NCBI GenBank assembly: GCA_009731375.1
Contig: BJOX01000087.1
Location: 51,015 to 115,014 of the forward strand
Direction: 5' to 3'
From: Paulinella micropora
Lineage: Eukaryota > Cercozoa > Imbricatea > Euglyphida
DNA length: 64,000 nucleotides
The translations under genes were made by a program, and so were the position numbers. Position 1 is the stretch's first letter. Every line of letters starts with the position of its first letter. A model generated the notes under the pieces. It ran no database searches. It saw nothing but the letters and a program-made list of their open reading frames with translations, and was not told the origin of the DNA. This document shows positions 57,872-64,000 of this stretch, in pieces.

Positions 57872-58822
57872 GGCAAAGGCGACCTCGATACGTTGGTCCG
57901 CGGCTTCTGCTACTCGTGGAATCAACAAGGAATGCTAATGAAGGATAAAGCCACGAAATGGGACGACGGCTTGGGCGAGGAAGCAGGTCCCCCACACAAA
58001 AGACATAAGAGGCAGACAGCGTTTTTGAGACCTGATGATCCCTCAAGAAAGAAGAAGGAGGAGGGGGAGGAGAAGAAGAAGGAGAAGAATGAGGAGGAAG
58101 AGAAGAAGACGAAAAAGGAGGAAGAAGAAAAGAAGAAGGAGGAAGAGAAGAAGAAGAAGAAGGAGGAGGAGAAAGAGAAGAAGAAGGAGAAGAATAAGAA
58201 GAAAGAGAAGGAGAAAGAGAAGGAGAAAGAGAAGGAGGAGGAAGAAAAGAAGAAGGGGAAAGAGAAGGAGGAGGAAGAGAAGAAGAAAAAGAGGGAGAAA
58301 GAGGAGGAAGAGAAGAAGGAGAAGGAGAAGAAGACGAAGAAGACGAAGAAGAAAGAAGAGAATAAGGAGATGAAGAAGAAGAAGAAGAAGAAGGAGGAGG
58401 AGGAGGAGGAGGAGAAAGAAAAGAAGAAGAAGGGGAAAGAGAAGGAGGAGGAAGAGAAGAAAAAGAAGGAGAAAGAGGAGGAAGAGAAGAAGGAGAAGGA
58501 GAAGAAGACGAAGAAGAAGGAGAAAGAAGAGAATAAGGAGATAAAGAAGAAGAGGAAGAAGGAGAAGGAGGAGAAAGAGAAGGAGGAAGAAAAGAAGAAG
58601 GGGAAAGAGAAGAAGCAGGAAGAGAAGAAGAAAAAGAAGGAGAAAGAGGAGGAAGAGAAGGAGAAGGAGAAGAAGACGAAGAAGAAGAAGGAGGAAGAAG
58701 AGAAGAAGGAGACGAACTTCAAGAAGAAGAAGAAGGAGGAGGAGGAGGAGGATGAAGAGGAGAAGAGTGAGGAGTTGAGTGAGCAGGATATGGATCCTGA
58801 CAACCCGGGTCATAATTATTAA
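57872..58822 (+). CDS. KE-rich gene, first supported exon
   Basis: Acceptor 'gtaacatgcag' after a T-rich tract; open for 317 codons to TAA at 58820-58822. The KE part (58050-58760) follows a GAR trinucleotide repeat and its length probably varies between copies. Confidence 0.6.
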   Translation, partial: GKGDLDTLVRGFCYSWNQQGMLMKDKATKWDDGLGEEAGPPHKRHKRQTAFLRPDDPSRKKKEEGEEKKKEKNEEEEKKTKKEEEEKKKEEEKKKKKEEEKEKKKEKNKKKEKEKEKEKEKEEEEKKKGKEKEEEEKKKKREKEEEEKKEKEKKTKKTKKKEENKEMKKKKKKKEEEEEEEKEKKKKGKEKEEEEKKKKEKEEEEKKEKEKKTKKKEKEENKEIKKKRKKEKEEKEKEEEKKKGKEKKQEEKKKKKEKEEEEKEKEKKTKKKKEEEEKKETNFKKKKKEEEEEDEEEKSEELSEQDMDPDNPGHNY

Positions 58823-59768
58823 GTTACCGCCGGTTGGGGACGGCAAGATTCGTGTGTGGGCGACGTCCGTCTTCACATTCATTTCGGGCAAGTCCTGGCA
58901 AGACTGGTCTTCTTCTTCTTCTTCTTCGTCTTCTTCTTCTTCTTCTTCTTCTTCTTCTTCTTCTTCTTCTTCTTCTTCTTCTTCTTCTTCTTCTTCTTTT
59001 TCTTCTTCTTCTTCTTCTTCTTCTTCTTCTTCTTCTTCTTCTTCTTTCTTCTTCTTTCTTCTTCTTTCTTCTTCTTCTTCTTCTTCTTCTTCTTCTTCTT
59101 CTTCTTCTTCTTCTTCTTCTTCTTCTTCTTCTTCTTCTTCTTCTTTCTTCTTCTTCTTCTTCTTCTTCTTCTTCTTCTTCTTCTTCTTCTTCTTCTTCTT
59201 CTTNNNNNNNNNNNNNNNNNNNNNNNNNNNNNNNNNNNNNNNNNNNNNNNNNNNNNNNNNNNNNNNNNNNNNNNNNNNNNNNNNNNNNNNNNNNNNNNNN
59301 NNNNNNNNNNNNNNNNNNNNNNNNNNNNNNNNNNNNNNNNNNNNNNNNNNNNNNNNNNNNNNNNNNNNNNNNNNNNNNNNNNNNNNNNNNNNNNNNNNNN
59401 NNNNNNNNNNNNNNNNNNNNNNNNNNNNNNNNNNNNNNNNNNNNNNNNNNNNNNNNNNNNNNNNNNNNNNNNNNNNNNNNNNNNNNNNNNNNNNNNNNNN
59501 NNNNNNNNNNNNNNNNNNNNNNNNNNNNNNNNNNNNNNNNNNNNNNNNNNNNNNNNNNNNNNNNNNNNNNNNNNNNNNNNNNNNNNNNNNNNNNNNNNNN
59601 NNNNNNNNNNNNNNNNNNNNNNNNNNNNNNNNNNNNNNNNNNNNNNNNNNNNNNNNNNNNNNNNNNNNNNNNNNNNNNNNNNNNNNNNNNNNNNNNNNNN
59701 NNNNNNNNNNNNNNNNNNNNNNNNNNNNNNNNNNNNNNNNNNNNNNNNNNNNNCCCCCCCCCCCATCC

Positions 59769-59816
<48 letters not shown>

Positions 59817-60817
59817 TTCCCCCCCCCCCCCCCCCCCCCACACACACACAAACACACACCACTTTCTTTCTTCTCCCCACATTTTAGCGCAAGAGAGAAG
59901 GGAACGGCGAGCCTCGGTCTTCGAGCAGGGTCAAGAAACTGAAATATGGTAGCCAAATTGTGTATGATGTAACATGAAAACATGAATCATAATATGCATG
60001 TGGTGCTTTGTACAGAAACGTTGGAGGAGCCAGTGGAAGAAGAGGCGCCCACTCCTACGGCTAAGGGGCCAAGAAGAAAAAGGCTGGTAACCAATTGAAC
60101 TTTCATCCTCTCTTGCTTGTTAGTGTATTTGTTTCTGGCTAGTCAAAACCAGCAGCAAGAAGCAGAAGGCTGCTAAGGTCGGGTCTGAGGAAGAGGACGT
60201 GGAAAAAGAGGTATAAAATCTCTCCTCCTTCTTCTTCTTCTAAGATTCTTCTTCTTCTTCTTCTTCTTCTTCTTCTTCTTCTTCTTTTTCTTCTTTTTCT
60301 TCTTCTTCTATTTCTCTTCTCCTCCTCCTCCTCCTCCTCCTCCTTCTTCTTCTTCTTCTTCTTCTTCTTCTTCTTCTTCTTCTGCTTTTTCTCTCTTCCT
60401 TCTTTTCCTGTTGTTGCCTCTCTTTTTTCTTTCCTTTCTTGCATCTTTTTCTTCTCCCTGTCCCCCTTCTGATTTCTTTCGTTTTCTAGCAATTCTTAAT
60501 TGCCTTGGTTTGTTCTGTCATTGCCTTATTTATAAAGGATTAAACGCCTGCTTTCAAAGCACCGGTGGCCGGACCGTCCTGTGTGCACATGTATACATTC
60601 TGTATCGAAGCGATAATATTGTGTACACAGGAGGATTCGGCCGCTGGCGTTTCGAAAGCAGTCGTTCAGTCCCTTGTCAACAAGGCAATTGCAGATCAAA
60701 CCGCATCCATCAATAAACTTCTAGAAGATGAGAGAAAGCAGAGGGAGGCAAGGGAGCAGAAAGAGAAGGCAAGGATGGAAAAAGAAAAGCAACAACAGCA
60801 GCAGCAGGAGAAGAAGA

Positions 60818-60848
<31 letters not shown>

Positions 60849-60978
60849 GGGGGAGGAAGAGGAGGAGGAGGAGGAAAGTCAGAAGAAAAAGAAAAAAAAG
60901 AAGAACAACAGCAACAACAACAGTAATAATATTAACGATAATAGTAATACTAATAATACTATATCTGAGGCGTACTGA
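57872..60978 (+). CDS. Lys/Glu-rich coiled-coil protein of the TIR element
   Basis: Five visible pieces (57872-58822, 59888-59948, 60016-60086, 60160-60210, 60631-60978). The first encodes GKGDLDTLVRGFCYSWNQQG and a basic 'PPHKRHKRQ' (nuclear signal-like), then about 230 residues of KE repeat ending EQDMDPDNPGHNY. Later pieces hold 'AKGPRRKRL', 'SEEEDVEKE' and 'SKAVVQSLVNKAIADQTASI', followed by a Glu/Lys/Gln coil. A donor at 58808 (G/gtcata) would bypass the stop at 58820. It probably is a nuclear, DNA- or chromatin-associated accessory protein; no enzyme domain is seen. Confidence 0.55.
58905..59203. repeat. (TTC)n ending in a 550-bp gap
   Basis: About 300 bp of CTT repeat, gap 59204-59753, then poly(C) to 59840. 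Intronic to the KE-rich gene. Confidence 0.95.
59888..59948 (+). CDS. KE-rich gene, exon
   Basis: Acceptor 'cattttag', donor ATG/gtagcc, phase 0 in, 1 out. Encodes RKREGNGEPRSSSRVKKLKY. Confidence 0.6.
60016..60086 (+). CDS. KE-rich gene, exon
   Basis: Acceptor 'ttgtacag', donor CTG/gtaacc, phase 1 in, 0 out. Encodes ETLEEPVEEEAPTPTAKG then PRRKRL. Confidence 0.6.
60160..60210 (+). CDS. KE-rich gene, exon
   Basis: With acceptor 'agcagcaag' it is 51 nt, phase 0-0, KQKAAKVGSEEEDVEKE; donor GAG/gtataa. Several AGs nearby make the exact start uncertain. Confidence 0.45.
60211..60500. repeat. (TTC)n and (CCT)n
   Basis: Intronic trinucleotide repeat. Confidence 0.9.
60631..60978 (+). CDS. KE-rich gene, last visible exon, ending inside a retroposon
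   Basis: Acceptor 'gtgtacacag'. Encodes EDSAAGVSKAVVQSLVNKAI, 'LLEDERKQREAREQKEKARM' and a Q/K/E run, then Asn-rich codons from an (AAT)n tail. The stop (TGA, 60976) lies in the family E retroposon ('ctgaggcgtactga'), so the present C-terminus is retroposon-derived. Confidence 0.55.
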
Positions 60979-61071
60979 TGCAGCTAATGGCATATCCTCA
61001 ACGGACATAAGCCTCCAATACCCTTGTTCGAGGTCCTCCACCCCCCCGTGTCAGTCTCTCGCCTGATGATC
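60915..61071 (-). mobile_element. (ATT)n-tailed retroposon family E, inserted in the KE-rich gene
   Basis: Tail (AAT-like) at 60915-60955, then the standard 3' end to the gap at 61072. Confidence 0.65.
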
Positions 61072-61833
61072 NNNNNNNNNNNNNNNNNNNNNNNNNNNNN
61101 NNNNNNNNNNNNNNNNNNNNNNNNNNNNNNNNNNNNNNNNNNNNNNNNNNNNNNNNNNNNNNNNNNNNNNNNNNNNNNNNNNNNNNNNNNNNNNNNNNNN
61201 NNNNNNNNNNNNNNNNNNNNNNNNNNNNNNNNNNNNNNNNNNNNNNNNNNNNNNNNNNNNNNNNNNNNNNNNNNNNNNNNNNNNNNNNNNNNNNNNNNNN
61301 NNNNNNNNNNNNNNNNNNNNNNNNNNNNNNNNNNNNNNNNNNNNNNNNNNNNNNNNNNNNNNNNNNNNNNNNNNNNNNNNNNNNNNNNNNNNNNNNNNNN
61401 NNNNNNNNNNNNNNNNNNNNNNNNNNNNNNNNNNNNNNNNNNNNNNNNNNNNNNNNNNNNNNNNNNNNNNNNNNNNNNNNNNNNNNNNNNNNNNNNNNNN
61501 NNNNNNNNNNNNNNNNNNNNNNNNNNNNNNNNNNNNNNNNNNNNNNNNNNNNNNNNNNNNNNNNNNNNNNNNNNNNNNNNNNNNNNNNNNNNNNNNNNNN
61601 NNNNNNNNNNNNNNNNNNNNNNNNNNNNNNNNNNNNNNNNNNNNNNNNNNNNNNNNNNNNNNNNNNNNNNNNNNNNNNNNNNNNNNNNNNNNNNNNNNNN
61701 NNNNNNNNNNNNNNNNNNNNNNNNNNNNNNNNNNNNNNNNNNNNNNNNNNNNNNNNNNNNNNNNNNNNNNNNNNNNNNNNNNNNNNNNNNNNNNNNNNNN
61801 NNNNNNNNNNNNNNNNNNNNNNNNNNNNNNNNN

Positions 61834-62139
61834 GCCCGCAAAACTCACCAAGTTTTTTTGAGTTTGCGTTAGCGTCGATGGTGCTGAGACGTTGATTTCA
61901 ACTACATGCAACAGGTTCTTGTATCGCTTCCTTTTTCCTTTCTCTGCCAGATGCTTCAAATTGTTTTGCTTTTGTTTTCAGGGTGCACTTGCAGGTTTGC
62001 GCTACTACTAGCGGGATTACCAACGGAAACCTGGAAGCAAACAAATTTCTCATTTTCTAAACTTAGTATTCTACATTTAGATTTGTGTTGTTAATTAAGA
62101 ATTCAACTGATCTCTTTACTTTGCGTAGTCAACAGACCC
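61834..62139. other. Non-coding sequence inside the right TIR
   Basis: About 300 bp after the gap; AT-rich, no gene seen. 'gtgcacttgcaggtttgcgc' at about 61983 weakly mirrors the left inner flank near 51580, so the inverted similarity may continue at low level. Confidence 0.4.
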
Positions 62140-62535
62140 CCCCCCCCCAACGTGAATCCCCCTCCCACAGCGGGCGGCAGGACATTTTTAAAGGTGAAAG
62201 CAGCTCATAATGTAGGAAAATACTAAAAACAAATAAAACAAAACAATCAAAGCAAGGTGTGCGTGGTTGTCGCTTGTTTCCAGCATGGTCTTGTCGTCGC
62301 CGGCATGAAAAAAAAGTAGAAAAATTATAGTGTCAGACCGGTTTCGGTCCACCTCCGGAGGTGAAGTCCAAGTGGTTGACTATTAATAAAAACATGTTTT
62401 AATATCATTTTAGTATGTTCTGTAACTAAATACTGAATTCCCATTCATTTGCACAAGTTTTCTGAAAGTTCCTAAAAGTCTTGAAAAAATTTCGGAAAAA
62501 GTGATACCCCCACCTTTGACGCATGGTTAGTTATA
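62140..62535 (-). repeat. Right terminal inverted repeat
   Basis: Reverse complement of 51110-51507 at high identity, with CACCTCCGGAGGTG near 62355, ending GGTTAGTTATA. Followed by TGTA. Confidence 0.85.
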
Positions 62536-62539
62536 TGTA
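62536..62539. repeat. Target-site duplication TGTA (right)
   Basis: Matches 51106-51109. Confidence 0.6.
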
Positions 62540-63830
62540 TAGGTTATAGATATCAAGGAGTTTTAGTTTATGGAGAAGAGGGGCGGTATGGGAGCGCGGG
62601 GCTGCTTGCACTAGTAGACGTATGATACGCTTATGGATATTGACGAGTGGGTGTATATATTTTTTGTTTTTGTCTTCTGTGCCCCATATACTTATATTAT
62701 ATATGAGGTGTGGGTAGACATGGAAGTAATAAAGTTGTTGCAGGGCATGGGTAGGTAGGAGCTTATTAGCATAAGCTAGGATTTGAACCATAGGGTGGAT
62801 TTTGGTAATAACGTTGTGGACTTGTTGGTGGTATTTGAGGTTACGGTGTAGTACTATGCCAAGAAGCTTCGCTTGTTGGTATTGCTCTATCACCTGACTA
62901 TTTATTGCGAGTTGGATGTTAAAGGATGTTTATGGAAAATTGTATATTGCGTTTTAGTTGGGTTAGGAACAAGGTTATTGGTATGGAAGTAGTGGATAAG
63001 GCGATCTACAGTGTATTGCGTGTTTGTTTGCAGTGCTGCGCTAGTTTTCGCTGTGATCACCAGTGTGGTGTCGTCAGCGTATGTATAGACTGTGCCATTA
63101 GTGATGTGTCGGGTGATATCATTAATGTATAGGAGGAAAAGGGTTGATAGTGTGCTGCCATGTGGGATTCCATGCCTTATTGTTCGTGGTTGCGAGCGGG
63201 CATGTTGGGTGTGGACTTGCTGGGTTCGATTGGAGAAATAAGATGCAAAGAATGCAAGGGTGCTAATAGTATCACAGAAGTTAAAATTATGTTTGAGTTT
63301 ATATATTAGTTTATCGTGTTCGACAGTATCATAGGCCTTGGAAAGGTCTATGTAAAGGGCGAGGACTAGGTCGTGCTTATTTTATGTGCAATTATTTTAT
63401 TTATAATTGTTTGTATGGTCGTAGTCGTGGAAGAGTCAGGGCGGAAGGCATATTGGGTATGTGATATTATATTATGGTGTAGGAGGTGTGTCATAAGTTG
63501 TTTATTTATTATGATGTCAAAATTTTTAGCAATAATAGGTAATAGTGAGATCGGGCGGTAGTTACTAGGTATGCTGCTGTCTTTATTTTTATATATTTCT
63601 ATTACTTTTGTTATTTTTAGTGCATCAGGGTACTATTTATTGTCTACCGCCTGGTTAAACAGCTTAGTGAGGGTAGGTGCGAGGTAATCTCGCATATCTT
63701 GCACCATAGCAGGTTTGATCTTGTATATATCTTCCGCTTTGTCTCTTTGCATATTCTTCATAGTTTTATGCATTATTTCAGTGGTAGTGTGTGTCAGCCT
63801 AAAAGGAGGCGGAAGTGATTGTTTTTCTTC
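62537..63830 (-). pseudogene. LINE (non-LTR) reverse transcriptase, 5' part of the split element
   Basis: - strand: 'DIYKIKPAMVQDMRDYLAP', 'NYRPISLLPIIAKNFD', 'QYAFRPDSSTTTTIQ', 'LYIDLSKAYDTVEHDKL', 'IRHGIPHGSTLSTLFLLYIN' and the catalytic 'YTYADDTTLV', then 'AKLLGIVLHRNLKYHQQV'. This covers RT fingers to thumb of a non-LTR element. It has a TAG near 63640, a frameshift near 63385 and another stop near 62905, so it is dead. The C-terminus continues beyond the TIR element at 51109. Confidence 0.85.
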
Positions 63831-63851
63831 CTTGATATCCTCGTTATCGTT

Positions 63852-64000
<149 letters not shown>

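Larger units (their letters stand above)
51110..62535. mobile_element. 11.4-kb TIR DNA transposon, unrecognised type, encoding a SET/DUF7869-like protein
   Basis: The ends TATAACTAACC...GGTTAGTTATA begin long inverted repeats of about 390 bp. It interrupts a LINE whose two halves are in the same orientation on each side, which shows insertion. Cargo: a - strand SET-DUF7869-RanBP2 gene (51736-56100), a + strand KE-rich gene (57872-60978) and three 342-bp repeats between them. The DUF7869-like core, with D...D...H/D residues, is my candidate transposase by position and by resemblance to an RNase H fold. That is inference. Confidence 0.75.

Noticed and set aside
58043-59983. 646-codon - strand poly-Leu/poly-Glu/poly-Gly frame
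   Set aside because: Antisense to the KE-rich gene and (TTC)n repeat, and crosses a 550-bp gap.

Overview
The window is nuclear DNA of an intron-rich eukaryote, most likely a microbial alga or alveolate. I cannot place it more precisely. The evidence is GT-AG introns, many exons of 33-94 nt, tRNA-derived SINEs, TA-flanked foldback elements, a Ty1/copia element and a non-LTR element. It holds no bacterial-type genes, rRNA or CRISPR. Much of it is microsatellite, mainly (TATC)n, with (ATT)n, (TTC)n, (AGT)n and (CATATA)n, and it is broken by sequencing gaps.

Region 1 (about 587-35633, + strand) is one very large host gene. I assembled it from 26 short exons whose reading phases chain almost without a break. 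The N-terminal part has helical RNA-binding-type repeats with a period of about 38 residues and a conserved 'LANLAWALA' core, as in OPR/HPR/FASTK-like proteins. The C-terminal part is a METTL21/FAM86-type (Methyltransf_16) methyltransferase with 'LELGAGLG' and 'VATDGDESVLELLEANV'. The introns hold (TATC)n-tailed retroposons, foldback MITEs, SINEs, satellites and many degenerate extra copies of the gene's own exons. The most striking set is an array of about 12 copies of one exon at 15.4-18.9 kb; six are still in-frame 36-nt units with splice signals.

Region 2 (35.6-44 kb) is intergenic: SINEs with (ATT)n tails, a second (ATT)n-tailed retroposon, about 2.6 kb of CATATA repeat, low-complexity purine/pyrimidine tracts, and unassigned sequence with gaps.

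Region 3 (about 43.9-49.5 kb, - strand) is a nearly complete Ty1/copia retrotransposon. Gag-protease and integrase/RT/RNase H lie in two frames joined by a -1 overlap. There is one further frameshift in RT, and the 5' LTR is not visible.

Region 4 (50.8-63.9 kb) is a non-LTR (LINE) reverse transcriptase relic on the - strand, split by an 11.4-kb element at 51110-62535. That element has inverted terminal repeats of about 390 bp and a 4-bp direct duplication (TGTA). It carries two divergent genes. The - strand gene has eight pieces and encodes a predicted ~1235-residue protein with a SET domain, a DUF7869-like D...D...H/D core and a RanBP2-type zinc finger. The + strand gene encodes a Lys/Glu-rich, coiled-coil nuclear-type protein. 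Between them lie three 342-bp tandem repeats, each with a strong hairpin. I read this as an autonomous DNA transposon of a kind I do not recognise, and it is the best candidate for a novel system here.
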